Numbered from the stretch's first letter, positions 35,820 to 45,540 are shown. The stretch: DNA of 64,000 bases from Thermococcus sp. 18S1 (GCF_012027645.1 NZ_SNUU01000001.1:310001-374000), one strand, 5' to 3'. Notes: generated by a model from the letters alone, not told the origin. Numbers and translations: made by a program.

Positions 35820-37676
35820 TCACTTTCGTCGTTTTATCAGGGGTAGCACTATAAATGCCATTAATATCACCACCCCAGGCCCGCAGATACTCAAACCACT
35901 GACTTTTTCTGTTTTGGTAACAGTAATAACTCCAGTTGTTTCCATTGAAGTTGGCGTATTTGTTGCCGTGGACGAAGTTTCTCTTGAGGTCTTGGTAGTT
36001 GTGGCTGTTGAGGTCTCCATCTGATCCCCATTCTCGGAGCTTGGGGAGGTGGTGGTTGATGTTTGGATAGTCGTGGTGGTAGTTGTCGTGCTTGTAGCTG
36101 TGGTTGAGGCCTGTATGGGGATCAGAGAAATACTTATGGTCTCAACATCGCCACCTCTCAGCTCAATCTCCTCTTCCCACTTTATGTAGCCGTTCTTAAC
36201 GATGCTGATGGTATACTTACCCTCAGGTAGCTTCAGCTCTAGGGGTGTTGTGCCTTTGTATTCTCCATCAATGTAAATCTCAGCACCGAGGGGAGTTGAC
36301 GAGATCCGTAGTGTTCCAACGGTTCCAAATATGGGGGTTTCTCGAAGTTGTATATCCTGCACTACAGCACTAGTATCTGCTATGGCAGGGTTACCTTCTG
36401 AGTAGGATATCTCGTAACTATTCACATTGAAGACAGCATTCTTCACGATTCCCTTGGAGTCCTTGCATATATTGCATTCAATACCCCCATCCTTAGGCAT
36501 CTTTATCAGCCAAGCATCAGAGTATCCAGCCCCATAGCTCTTCGTCCAACCAATTGCATAAATGGCATCGTTAAGTTCGAGAGCACCATTCAGTATATCA
36601 ATATATCTTCCGTAGAAGACCTTCTGCCATATCACGTTTCCATACCCGTTAAGCCGGAGTATCCAGCCGTCTCCATCGGAGTCCACAAAACTCTTACTGT
36701 AGCCTGTGACCAAAATGTCTCCAGAAAAGGCAGTTGTGATTCTAAACAGATAATCATAATAGGCGCCCCCGTAGGTTTTGCTCCATATTACGTCACCATC
36801 ACTGGACAGCCTCATCACGAGGCCATCCATGCCTCCTTGTCCAAAGCTAGAGGTACTGCCAACGACGAGAATATCTCCGTTCTCTTCAACTCTTACCCCG
36901 GAAAAATACTCGCTATTTTTGCCGTCGTAGATCTTTGTCCAAATAGGAATCCCATAGGGGTTGAGCTTGAGGAGCAGGGCTTTACCACTCCCCAAAGATC
37001 CTGCGATCACTATGTTCGCCGATGGATCAAGATCAATTCCCCATCCAAATTCGGCAGCATTCTGCAATCTGTAGACCCTCTGCCATATAATCTCTCCGTT
37101 GGAGTTAAGCCTTAAGACCCACAAGTTGGGTGATCCAAAGCTAGTCGTGTACCCCGCCACAATTATGTCCCCGTTAGATGCTATGGTTACCCCCAGCCCA
37201 CTATCAGTTTTCGGTCCACCGAAGCTTCTCTGCCAGAGGACGTTCCCATCTGAATCAAGTTTCACGACCCAAAGATCACCATACTTCCCATAGACCAAGC
37301 CAAAGGAGGAGTAATAAATCTCACTTGCCCCATAAAATCCAACCATCACCACGCTACCATCATCAGAGACGGCCACAGTATAGAGTCCATCGTAGCGTTC
37401 TCCTCCAAGGGACTTCGCCCACAGGATTCTGCCTTCAGAGTCAAACTTAACCACGAGAGCATCAGACTTTCCAGCACCAAAGCTGTAGGTGTAACCAACC
37501 GCTATGATAGAACCATCGCTAAACTTATCTAAGTTAAAGAGTACTTCACTATTTTTCCCACCATAAGCCTTTACCCAGTAGTCTTGATAGTCCTGAGCAA
37601 CTGCCATGCCGCTCTGGATAGCTGTAGCCATTATAAGCAACGCAACCAGCAGTACGAGTTTTCTTCCCCATTTCAT
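35820..37676 (-). CDS. Secreted beta-propeller/PEGA protein with CGP-CTERM anchor
   Basis: 618 residues. Signal peptide (MKWGRKLVLLVALLIM, cleavage after AVA). Then about seven repeats of YGG...W.K / DGS.I..G pattern, giving a beta-propeller (about 30-390). A PEGA domain (GTLRISSTPLGAEIYIDGEYK, in part SSTPLGAEIYIDG, about 450-520) and a Thr/Ser-rich linker (about 520-600, Thr repeats) follow. It ends with SGLSICGPGVVILMAFIVLP and KRRK, in part the CGP-CTERM sorting signal of Thermococcales. The Thr-rich linker is probably O-glycosylated. Likely a cell-surface protein; ligand unknown. The gene is AT-richer than its neighbours. Confidence 0.87.
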   Translation of the reverse strand: MKWGRKLVLLVALLIMATAIQSGMAVAQDYQDYWVKAYGGKNSEVLFNLDKFSDGSIIAVGYTYSFGAGKSDALVVKFDSEGRILWAKSLGGERYDGLYTVAVSDDGSVVMVGFYGASEIYYSSFGLVYGKYGDLWVVKLDSDGNVLWQRSFGGPKTDSGLGVTIASNGDIIVAGYTTSFGSPNLWVLRLNSNGEIIWQRVYRLQNAAEFGWGIDLDPSANIVIAGSLGSGKALLLKLNPYGIPIWTKIYDGKNSEYFSGVRVEENGDILVVGSTSSFGQGGMDGLVMRLSSDGDVIWSKTYGGAYYDYLFRITTAFSGDILVTGYSKSFVDSDGDGWILRLNGYGNVIWQKVFYGRYIDILNGALELNDAIYAIGWTKSYGAGYSDAWLIKMPKDGGIECNICKDSKGIVKNAVFNVNSYEISYSEGNPAIADTSAVVQDIQLRETPIFGTVGTLRISSTPLGAEIYIDGEYKGTTPLELKLPEGKYTISIVKNGYIKWEEEIELRGGDVETISISLIPIQASTTATSTTTTTTTIQTSTTTSPSSENGDQMETSTATTTKTSRETSSTATNTPTSMETTGVITVTKTEKVSGLSICGPGVVILMAFIVLPLIKRRK

Positions 37677-37779
37677 TGGTACCACCTTATGTTTTTTCCA
37701 CGGTATATATCAACCCATATAGTGTATTTCAGATAATAAAACTTTTTGGAGAAACATGTGGTTTTTCAACAAGGTTGAG

Positions 37780-37893
37780 TCAGCGCATCCACTTACGAGC
37801 TATGACTGCGACGATGAGCGCCATGAAGACGGCCCCGGTTAGGGCTTCGATTGCACTGATGGCTTTTAGCCAGCCGGTCGGGTGCATATCCTC
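37780..37893 (-). pseudogene. Remnant of an ion-channel gene 3' end
   Basis: On the minus strand an open stretch reads EDMHPTGWLKAIS then IEALTGAVFMALIVAVIARK-WMR and a stop (pieces shown separately). This is the end of a potassium channel-like protein: the residues after the selectivity filter, then the last transmembrane helix and a basic tail. No upstream part is present; the frame before it is open only for a few codons and the AT-rich gap follows. So it is a decayed gene fragment, GC-rich in an AT-rich surrounding. Homology was recognised by eye. Confidence 0.55.
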
Positions 37894-37972
37894 AAGTGAA
37901 GAAACCCTTAACAAACATACTGCTAGTTCAACAGAACATTTAAATATGTAATTTGTAGCATATTATACCGCT

Positions 37973-39004
37973 ATGAGTAAGAATCCGCCTGTATATAGCA
38001 CTATTGAAATCTCAAGTGAGTTACTTAATAAGGCAAACGCAGATCTAGAGTTGGCTAAGATTATCTTAGGCACACTCGAACACATACCGTCTGAATTGGA
38101 AAGTGAGATGAGAGCTAGAGTAATTTACTCTCTGCAACAGGCATGCGAGAAAACACTAAAAGCTTATTTCCTTTCAACATTCATAAGCGGAATGATTGGA
38201 TTATCATCATTTATTCAAGAACAAGAAGACAAAAAGGCAGGATATGGAAAATGTGTCTCCCTTTTAAAGCGCTCCAGGAACTATACCCGCCCCAAGGCAT
38301 TTGGGCATGGCTTTGAGGGATTTTTTAATTATATGGCCGAACTCTCAAGAGAATATACATATGGACGAATGAGGGAATACATTATACTTTTGTTTAAACG
38401 AATGGCTGAGGCTATTAATTATGCCATTGAAAATGGAAATGTACATTTAAGTGACAATGAGAAAACCTTTGTCCGAGACTCTTTTAAAATCATAATCTCA
38501 TCATTCGAGGGCGTATCAGATAATCCCTCCTCTAATCTTCCAGAAACGGAAAGTAATGTGCAACAAGTCCACATAACGAAAAATAAAAAGGAGAAAAATA
38601 GACACTTAAGGAGCCCTAAGTATCCCTGTTTGAAGGCAACATCAAAAGAGTATCTTAGGTTGTCAAGACAATTAGGGGAGAATTTTGAGAGACTAAAGAC
38701 TAATGTTAATTTAACCTCAGAAAATATCGAGAATTTGACAGGGGTAGTGTTTCCTGAGAGCTTCTCTAAGCTGGATGTTGATATAGTTTTTCAAGCAGTA
38801 ATAGATTCTGTCAAACCACTACTAGCGATTCCTTTGCATATATGCTTGTCCAAATATGAAGCTAGCAGTAGATACCCTGATGAATGGGGTATACCCGAAG
38901 AAGATTTGGAATTAGGTAATTTAAATACCGCCGTAAACGCGGTGGAAGATTTGTTAAAATCGACATCACGATTATTGTCCATATCTTCTGAAGAGGACTC
39001 CTAA
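37973..39004 (+). CDS. HEPN-like protein of an AT-rich island
   Basis: 343 residues. The first 150 residues look like a HEPN domain: a helix with ANADLELAKIIL, then YSLQQACEKTLKAYFL, and a putative catalytic Rx5H motif RPKAFGH (Arg106 to His112). HEPN domains with this motif are metal-free RNases found in toxins and abortive infection systems. The C-terminal half is a helical region of unknown type, joined by a Lys-rich linker (KNKKEKNRH). The gene is AT-rich with codons unlike its neighbours, so probably acquired. TATA-like ATTTAAATATG lies 30-40 bases upstream. There is no obvious antitoxin beside it. Confidence 0.65.
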   Translation: MSKNPPVYSTIEISSELLNKANADLELAKIILGTLEHIPSELESEMRARVIYSLQQACEKTLKAYFLSTFISGMIGLSSFIQEQEDKKAGYGKCVSLLKRSRNYTRPKAFGHGFEGFFNYMAELSREYTYGRMREYIILLFKRMAEAINYAIENGNVHLSDNEKTFVRDSFKIIISSFEGVSDNPSSNLPETESNVQQVHITKNKKEKNRHLRSPKYPCLKATSKEYLRLSRQLGENFERLKTNVNLTSENIENLTGVVFPESFSKLDVDIVFQAVIDSVKPLLAIPLHICLSKYEASSRYPDEWGIPEEDLELGNLNTAVNAVEDLLKSTSRLLSISSEEDS

Positions 39005-39029
39005 TGAGAAGAGAATGATAAAAAGAACT

Positions 39030-39797
<768 letters not shown>

Positions 39798-40964
39798 TCA
39801 GCCTATCTGGAAGGCGCTCGTGCGGAGCTCGCCGCGCTCGAAGCGGTACGGGTCGTACCACTCCCAGTCGAGCGGAACCTTCGCGCGGCCCTTTGAAATC
39901 AGCTCGGCCATCGCCTCCCCAACGGCCGGCGCCATCATGAAGCCGTGCCCGCTGAAGCCTGCCGCGATGTAGAAGTTGTCGAGGAGCTTTCCAATGGCCG
40001 GGTTGCTGTCGGGTGTCTTCGCGTAGAAGCCGGCCCACTGCCTGACGACATGGGCGTAGCGCAGCGGCGGGGCGATTCTGACGGCATACTCCAGAACGCC
40101 GCGCAGGAAGTCGTAGGTCGGCTCGTAGTCGTCGAGGCTCCTAGCTTTGTGTTCTATGCCGGCACCGCAGATTATTCCGCCGTCCTCACCGTCCTGGATG
40201 ATATAGGCGTCGTTCCAGCTCGGCGGGCAGACCAGCGGCTCGGCCTGTCCGGGTTCCAGAGGTTCGGTCTTGACGAGCTGGTGCTTGTATGCCGTGATGG
40301 GAACGAGGTCCCGCTTTAAGCCGGCCATCTCGTTGATGAGCGGCGCCCAGGCGTTGGCCGCGTTCAGAACTGCGTCAACCTTAACGCTCTCGACTTTCCC
40401 GTTGTTCCTGAACTTCACGGCCCTTATGGCATCACCCTCGCGCTCGAAGCCAACAACTTCCGTGTGCTCCCTCGCATCAACGCCGAGCTCCTTAGCCTTG
40501 AAAAGGTAAGCAAAGAGCGTCTTGAAGGGGTTCGCCTTGCCGTCCTTCGGGTTCCAGGCTCCGGCTAAGAAGGGCTCGGTGTTGAGGATCGGCACTATCT
40601 CCTTGGCCTCGTCCATATCGATGAGTCTCGTGGGGACACCGAATTTGTTCTGGAGCTTTATGTTCGCCTTAAACGCCCCAACTTCCTCCTCGCTCGTCGC
40701 GAGGAACAGATAGCCGGTCTGCCTGAAGACGATGTCGCTCTCCAGCTCCTCCTCAAGCTTCTCCCATCTCTCCACGGAGTGCTTCATCAGCCTGATGTTC
40801 GCCTCGTCCGTGAACTGGGCGCGGATTCCCGTTGCACAGCGGAAGGTGGAGCCCGAGCCGAAGTAGTTCTTCTCGAAGAGGATTACCTCCTCGCCGAGCT
40901 TCGCCAGCTCGTAGGCGGTGACAACGCCTATTATTCCGCCGCCGATGATGGCTATTTTACTCAT
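39798..40964 (-). CDS. pdhB: Dye-linked L-proline dehydrogenase, beta subunit (second locus)
   Basis: 388 residues, paralogue of the protein at 20607. FAD site IAIIGGGIIGVVTAYEL (3-19), loop GSGSTFRCATGIRAQF and closing GFSGHGFMMAPAVGEA are the same. It is the catalytic subunit of a four-subunit PDH as described in Thermococcus profundus. Last gene of the operon; overlaps the BFD-like gene by 8 bp, with GGTGGTG upstream of the start. Substrate could be proline, though related enzymes also act on sarcosine or other secondary amines. Confidence 0.87.
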   Translation of the reverse strand: MSKIAIIGGGIIGVVTAYELAKLGEEVILFEKNYFGSGSTFRCATGIRAQFTDEANIRLMKHSVERWEKLEEELESDIVFRQTGYLFLATSEEEVGAFKANIKLQNKFGVPTRLIDMDEAKEIVPILNTEPFLAGAWNPKDGKANPFKTLFAYLFKAKELGVDAREHTEVVGFEREGDAIRAVKFRNNGKVESVKVDAVLNAANAWAPLINEMAGLKRDLVPITAYKHQLVKTEPLEPGQAEPLVCPPSWNDAYIIQDGEDGGIICGAGIEHKARSLDDYEPTYDFLRGVLEYAVRIAPPLRYAHVVRQWAGFYAKTPDSNPAIGKLLDNFYIAAGFSGHGFMMAPAVGEAMAELISKGRAKVPLDWEWYDPYRFERGELRTSAFQIG

Positions 40965-41229
40965 CGGCACCACCCACTATGACCTCTACGCGAATGGGCC
41001 TCGTGGGGACCCTAGCCTTTGGAAGCGGTATCTCCTCCTGCCTCTTTCCGGTCTTCCTCGCGAGGATCGACAGAACTATAGGAATGCAAGTTCTTCCCTG
41101 GCAGGGGCCCATTCCTATGCGGAGAAGCCTCTTGAGCTCCTCGATGTCGGTGACGCCGGAATCGATGAGCGCCTCGACTTCCTCAACGGTGACGTCGTTA
41201 CAGCGACAGACGATCTTCTTTCCGCTCAT
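40957..41229 (-). CDS. BFD-like [2Fe-2S] subunit of proline dehydrogenase
   Basis: 90 residues of the bacterioferritin-associated ferredoxin fold. Cluster cysteines are CRC (residues 8 and 10) and PCQGRTC (43 and 48), separated by helices ALIDSGVTDIEEL. In the first locus of this window the same domain is fused to the C-terminus of the alpha subunit. It hands electrons between flavin subunits. Overlaps its neighbours on both sides by 4-8 bp, so the four genes are tightly coupled. Confidence 0.85.
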   Translation of the reverse strand: MSGKKIVCRCNDVTVEEVEALIDSGVTDIEELKRLLRIGMGPCQGRTCIPIVLSILARKTGKRQEEIPLPKARVPTRPIRVEVIVGGADE

Positions 41230-41732
41230 TCTCTCACCACCTTAACCGCCCTGACGTCCCAGGCCAGCTCCACAGGCACCTCGACGATGATTATCGGCGT
41301 GTCTCCCTTGCTCTTCTCCCTCGGGACGACGGTGAGAACCTTTCCCTTTCCAACAGGCTCGCCGATCCTGTTGAGGAGAACGACCTCCTCGCTCTTCTCG
41401 GGAACCGGAAGGAGCTCGTGGGGCATCGTTATGCGCGCTTTGTCGCCGACGTAGTGCACCATGAAGAAGGCCAGACCGGGGCAGATCTGGACGCAGAGGG
41501 AGCAGCCGATGCACTTGTCGTAATCGACTATCGGCAGGTCGTTCGGGGTGGGCATGCCTATTGCCCCTGTGGGACATATCTCCCTGCACGGGGCGCAGGG
41601 TATCTCCTGCGGGCACTCCGGAACGGCGACGGGCCTCTTCCTGAGCCTCTCCTCGCCCGGCAGGGGGATGAACTTCTCAAGCTCCTCAGGGGTGATGTAG
41701 CCCTTTCTAAGGTACTCCGGAATCTCGCTCAT
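41226..41732 (-). CDS. 4Fe-4S dicluster subunit of proline dehydrogenase
   Basis: 168 residues. Two ferredoxin motifs: CPQEIPCAPCREICP and CIGCSLCVQICP, each able to hold one 4Fe-4S cluster. A C-terminal region of about 80 residues (ELLPVPEKSEEV) has no cluster. It likely links the alpha/beta flavoprotein to an external acceptor. It overlaps the alpha gene (upstream) and the BFD-like gene (downstream) by 4 bp each. Not present in the two-gene proline locus at 19118-21767. Confidence 0.85.
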   Translation of the reverse strand: MSEIPEYLRKGYITPEELEKFIPLPGEERLRKRPVAVPECPQEIPCAPCREICPTGAIGMPTPNDLPIVDYDKCIGCSLCVQICPGLAFFMVHYVGDKARITMPHELLPVPEKSEEVVLLNRIGEPVGKGKVLTVVPREKSKGDTPIIIVEVPVELAWDVRAVKVVRE

Positions 41733-43165
41733 TCTCTCACCACCAGTGCCTTCTTTATGCCCTCGAGCACGTGCCTGCCGAAGGGCCCGGAGCGGAACTC
41801 CAGGAGGTCTTTCTGGGCCTTCTCCATCTCCTTGAGCCAGCCCTCGTCAGCTATGCCGAGCCTCAGGGCGGCGGCTATGCCCGCTATCTTTCCTTCGAGC
41901 ATCGCGGTCGTGGCTTCCTCTATTCCGGCGGAGTCTCCGGCGACGAATATTCCTCTGACCGTTGTTTCCATCCACTCGTCGCGCACGGCCACATGACCGC
42001 TGAGCTCACGGACGTACATTATCTGGCAGCCGGCCTGGTGGAGGAGCTCGATGCTGGGCCTCAAGCCGACGGCGAGGGCTATGACGTCAACCTCAAAGGT
42101 TCTCTCCGTTCCTGGAATTACCCGCCAGTTCTCGTCGAGCTGGGCAACAATAGCTCTCTCGACCTTCTCCTTCCCCTCGGCGCGCAGGATGGTGTGCCTC
42201 GTGAGTATCGGAACGCCCAGGCGCCTAACCTTCGCCGCGTGGACGAAGTAACCGCCCACCTTCGGCATGGCCTCGACTATCGCCTTCACCTCGACGCCGG
42301 CCTGGATGAGCTGGTAGGCAAGAATAAGCCCCACGTTTCCGGCTCCAACGATTAGGACTTTATCGCCGGGCTTGACGCCGTAGGTGTTCATGAGCGTCTG
42401 AATCGCGCCGGCACCGTAGATTCCGGGAAGGTCGTTGTTCTCGAAGGGAATCATCTTCTCCATCGCGCCGGTGGCGACTATCACCGCCCTCCCGCGGAAC
42501 TCTATCAGCTCGCGGTTGTTCCTGACGGCCAGGACGAGCTTCTCGTCGCCCTCCTGGAAGATGCCGACTGCTGACGTTTCAAGGAAGATTTCAACGTTCT
42601 CCCTATTCCTGACCTCGTCCTCAAGGATTTTCGCTATCTCCACTCCCCTAACTCCCGCGAACTGTTCGCGCTTGCCGAAGAACTTGTGGGTCTGCTTGAC
42701 GAGCTGGCCGCCGAGCATTGGGTTCTCATCTAAAAGAACGACGCTCGCCCCGGCATCGGCCGCATGGATAGCCGCCATCAGGCCTGCCGGCCCGCCGCCG
42801 ATTATCACGATGTCCGCCCTCACGACTTTTGCCTCCTTGAACTCCGGCGGCTTTGCCTCCCTCGGCAGTTTGGCCCTTCCGTGCTGGGGCTCGATCCTCA
42901 TGCCGTCCTCGACGAGGGTTATGCACGTTCTGACGTTGGGGATTCCGTTCACGACCATCAGACAGGAGGAGCATTTGCCGATGGCGCAGAAGAGACCCCT
43001 CGGGCGTTTCTCGTTGGCGGAGTAGTTCAGAACCCTGATTCCAGCGGCGTGAAGGGCCGTCGCTATCGTTTCGCCCTCGTAGGCTTTGATGGGTTTCCCT
43101 TCAAAGTATATCGTAACCTCCCTGCCACGCTCAAAACGCAGAACAGGATGCTCAGTTAAGCGCAC
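41729..43165 (-). CDS. pdhA: Dye-linked L-proline dehydrogenase, alpha subunit (second locus)
   Basis: 478 residues from a GTG start (GGGTGAT upstream). N-terminal Fer2_4 domain with intact cysteines FCAIGKCSSC and RTC for one [2Fe-2S] cluster, then FAD site IVIIGGGPAGLMAAIHA (near 118) and NAD(P)-like site VLIVGAGNVGLILAYQ. A GDSAGIEEATTA near residue 420 is the second FAD motif. It accepts electrons from the beta subunit through the FeS subunits and may reduce NAD or another carrier. First gene of the operon alpha-FeS-BFD-beta. The paralogue at 19118 has lost the N-terminal cluster cysteines. Confidence 0.88.
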   Translation of the reverse strand: MRLTEHPVLRFERGREVTIYFEGKPIKAYEGETIATALHAAGIRVLNYSANEKRPRGLFCAIGKCSSCLMVVNGIPNVRTCITLVEDGMRIEPQHGRAKLPREAKPPEFKEAKVVRADIVIIGGGPAGLMAAIHAADAGASVVLLDENPMLGGQLVKQTHKFFGKREQFAGVRGVEIAKILEDEVRNRENVEIFLETSAVGIFQEGDEKLVLAVRNNRELIEFRGRAVIVATGAMEKMIPFENNDLPGIYGAGAIQTLMNTYGVKPGDKVLIVGAGNVGLILAYQLIQAGVEVKAIVEAMPKVGGYFVHAAKVRRLGVPILTRHTILRAEGKEKVERAIVAQLDENWRVIPGTERTFEVDVIALAVGLRPSIELLHQAGCQIMYVRELSGHVAVRDEWMETTVRGIFVAGDSAGIEEATTAMLEGKIAGIAAALRLGIADEGWLKEMEKAQKDLLEFRSGPFGRHVLEGIKKALVVRE

Positions 43166-43196
43166 GGTGTATCACCCATGCACCTATTCGTTCATG

Positions 43197-43240
43197 CATT
43201 TATGAAAATTTTTCAATCCAATGGTGGGCAACCTTTGGTT
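43197..43240. promoter_or_regulatory. Promoter region of the four-gene proline dehydrogenase operon
   Basis: On the minus strand a TATA-like TTCATAAATG (43197-43206) precedes the GTG at 43165. Just upstream, 43224-43240 reads GTGGGCAACCTTTGGTT, one mismatch from the extended SurR motif GTTn3AACn5GTT. SurR is the Thermococcales redox/sulfur switch. Weak match, on the opposite strand relative to the operon; only suggestive. Confidence 0.3.
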
Positions 43241-43297
43241 ATTGGGCGCCCCCTCACCCTACCAAAGCTTTATATATCGGGCGGCGGATAAGTTAGC

Positions 43298-43617
43298 TGG
43301 CGGCGGGCTAGGCCGGGGGGTTCGGCGTCCCCTGCAACCGGAAACCGTCGATATGCCGGGGCCGAAGCCCGGGGGGCGGTTCCCAAAGCCGCCCGCGGAA
43401 GCCGGGGCACAACGGTGATCCCTCGTCCCACGGGGCCGGCGGTGGGCGGGGTCCGGCTGGAGGGCCGGACTAACGCCCTTTGCCCGCCGAACCCCGCCAG
43501 GCCCGGAAGGGAGCAGCGGTAGGCGGGACGTTCGGCGCTCGTGGGGTAGCGGGGGTGAGCGAGCCCCGGTGGAAACGGGCGGTGGAGGGTTCCCACCCCC
43601 GGGCGCGCCCGCCGCCA
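43298..43617 (+). ncRNA. ffs: Signal recognition particle (7S) RNA
   Basis: About 320 bases, strongly GC-rich. The 5' end TGGCGGCGGGC pairs with the 3' end GCCCGCCGCCA. The conserved helix 8 core is present: GCCAGGCCCGGAAGG, then GAGCAGCGG, including the GGAA loop. It scaffolds SRP19 and SRP54 for co-translational targeting. A strong TATA element (AGCTTTATATATC, 43266-43278) lies about 25 bases before the proposed start. Ends are set by pairing and are approximate. Confidence 0.93.
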
Positions 43618-43709
43618 CTAACAGCGCTTCTGGGTTCGTGGTGTGCTAGTGCTTGGAGAATGCAAAACCTTAATAGTCCAGCGACATCTTTTGCCTTTGG
43701 TGTGTCAAG

Positions 43710-44615
43710 ATGGCGAGCCTTGAGGTCGAACTCTTCGGGTTAAGGTTCGAGAACCCGCTCATTCTCGCATCGGGAATAAACGACAAGGTGCCGGAGCAGT
43801 GGATTAGGGCGCACGAGGAGGGCGCCGGCGGGGTGGTTACCAAGTCCATCGGAATCGAGCCGAGGGCAGGTTACGATAATCCAACCATCGTCGAGCTCCC
43901 CTACGGCCTGATAAACGCGATGGGCCTGCCGAACCCTGGCTGGAAGGGGTTCCTGGAGATGGTCGAGGGTTACACCTTCGACTTCCCGCTGATCGTCTCG
44001 ATTTTCGGAGGAACGCCGGAGGAGTTCTCCTTCCTGGCGGAGAAGCTGAGCGACGTGGCAGATGCCTTCGAGCTGAACCTCAGCTGTCCCCACGCCAAGG
44101 GCTACGGCATGGAAATCGGCCAGAAGCCAGAGAACGTCTATGAGGTGGTCAGGGCAGTTAAGGACGCTACCGACAGGCCGGTAATCGCGAAACTAACGCC
44201 GAACATAGACGACATCACGAAGCTCGGTCTCGCGGCCGAAAAAGCCGGAGCCGATGCGGTCTCGGCTATAAATACACTGAAGGCTATTGCCATTGACGTC
44301 TACGCGAGGAGGCCGATACTGAGCAACAGAGTTGGGGGCTACTCCGGACCGGGTGTGAAGCCGGTAGCTTTGAGGGCCGTTTACGACCTCGCGAGAACGC
44401 TTGAAATCCCTGTCATAGGCATCGGTGGTATAACGACGTGGCGGGACGCCGTCGAGTTCCTTTTGGCCGGCGCCTCAGCGCTTCAGATCGGCACGGCCGT
44501 CTCGCTCCGTGGGTGGGAGGTATTCCGTGAGATAAACGAGGGCATCAAAGCCTATCTTGAAAGCGAGGGCTTTTCGAGCGTGAGGGATATAGTTGGCCTG
44601 GCTCTGGAGGGGTAA
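43710..44615 (+). CDS. pyrD: Dihydroorotate dehydrogenase (class 1B catalytic subunit)
   Basis: 301 residues with the FMN barrel. Marks: NPLILASG near the N-terminus, [24 protein letters not shown] with the class 1 active-site Cys, and GIGGITTW and [11 protein letters not shown] at the phosphate site. It oxidises dihydroorotate to orotate in pyrimidine synthesis. Class 1B needs a PyrK electron subunit, not seen here. The gene follows the SRP RNA and precedes queC by 2 bp. Confidence 0.93.
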   Translation: MASLEVELFGLRFENPLILASGINDKVPEQWIRAHEEGAGGVVTKSIGIEPRAGYDNPTIVELPYGLINAMGLPNPGWKGFLEMVEGYTFDFPLIVSIFGGTPEEFSFLAEKLSDVADAFELNLSCPHAKGYGMEIGQKPENVYEVVRAVKDATDRPVIAKLTPNIDDITKLGLAAEKAGADAVSAINTLKAIAIDVYARRPILSNRVGGYSGPGVKPVALRAVYDLARTLEIPVIGIGGITTWRDAVEFLLAGASALQIGTAVSLRGWEVFREINEGIKAYLESEGFSSVRDIVGLALEG

Positions 44616-44617
44616 CC

Positions 44618-45490
44618 ATGAGGGAGTGGGAAACACTCTCATTGGGCAAAGATTTGAGCCCTGAAGAAATAGAAAAAGCCACAGAAGAAGCTCTCAATGA
44701 GGCTACAAGTGACATCGAACTTCCGGAAAACTTTAAGCCTTCAAAATTGGATTTGAGCTGGGTGAGAAAAATGAAGCGCGCGGTGGTTTTGTTCTCGGGT
44801 GGGCTTGACAGCACGGCCTGCCTCTACTGGGCGAAGAGGAACTACGACGAGGTCATAATGCTCACCGTTAACTACGGAAGCAACGAGGAGCGCGTTACGA
44901 ACAAAGTTGCAGAGTTCTTCTCGAAGGAGCTGGGCGTTCCGCTGAAGATAGTCCGCCTCGACTTCCTCGAGGAGTTCTCAAAGCTCCGCGGGACAACCCT
45001 AGTGGGTGGCGAGACTCCAAAGGTTACCGCGGAGGAGCTTGAGGACATGAGCGTTGCACAGGAGACGGCGAAAAGCGTCTGGGTTCCCGCCAGAAACGTC
45101 GTGCTGATAAGCATCGCGGCTTCGCTCCTCGATGCCCTCGGAGGTGGGGACATAATAGTCGGCTTCAACGCCGAGGAGGGGGCAACGTTCCCGGACAACA
45201 CCCCGGAGTTCGTCGAGAGGATGAACGAGATGCTGAAGTACGGAACGATGGCAGAGGTTAAAGTGGTCGCTCCGCTCATCGACCTCGACAAAAAGGGAAT
45301 AGCGAGGCTTTTGAAGGAGCTTGGCGCCAAGTACGAGTACTCCAACTCCTGCTACATGCCGAAGGGCTTCACTGAGGACGGGAAGCCGGTGCACTGCGGC
45401 GAGTGCGAGAGCTGCGTGAGGCGCCACCGCGGTCTGATCGAGGCCATCGGTGAGGACAGAACCGTTTACGCGGTCGAGCCCAAGATATGA
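44618..45490 (+). CDS. queC: 7-cyano-7-deazaguanine synthase
   Basis: 290 residues if started at 44618. The PP-loop SGGLDSTA is at residues 60-67 and the zinc motif CGECESC near the end; the middle [12 protein letters not shown] is family specific. It makes preQ0, the precursor of archaeosine in tRNA. The first 51 residues (to WVRK) are extra relative to the usual 235-240 residue enzyme and are AT-richer with unusual codons. A second good start, GGTGAGAAAAATG at 44771 ([11 protein letters not shown]), gives the standard length. Both have ribosome sites; the N-terminus is undecided. Confidence 0.9.
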   Translation: MREWETLSLGKDLSPEEIEKATEEALNEATSDIELPENFKPSKLDLSWVRKMKRAVVLFSGGLDSTACLYWAKRNYDEVIMLTVNYGSNEERVTNKVAEFFSKELGVPLKIVRLDFLEEFSKLRGTTLVGGETPKVTAEELEDMSVAQETAKSVWVPARNVVLISIAASLLDALGGGDIIVGFNAEEGATFPDNTPEFVERMNEMLKYGTMAEVKVVAPLIDLDKKGIARLLKELGAKYEYSNSCYMPKGFTEDGKPVHCGECESCVRRHRGLIEAIGEDRTVYAVEPKI

Positions 45491-45540
45491 CGTCCACCCC
45501 AAATCCCCAAGGCAGTGCAGTGTCGCCCAACCCACCGCAA

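Noticed and set aside
43150-43175. Thermococcales glycolytic motif (TATCAC-N5-GTGATA) at the GTATCACCC near the PDH start
   Set aside because: Only one half-site; it is part of the ribosome binding site GGGTGAT.
43270-43617. Protein-coding frames across the SRP RNA on both strands
   Set aside because: The stretch is the structured 7S RNA; open frames result from extreme GC content.
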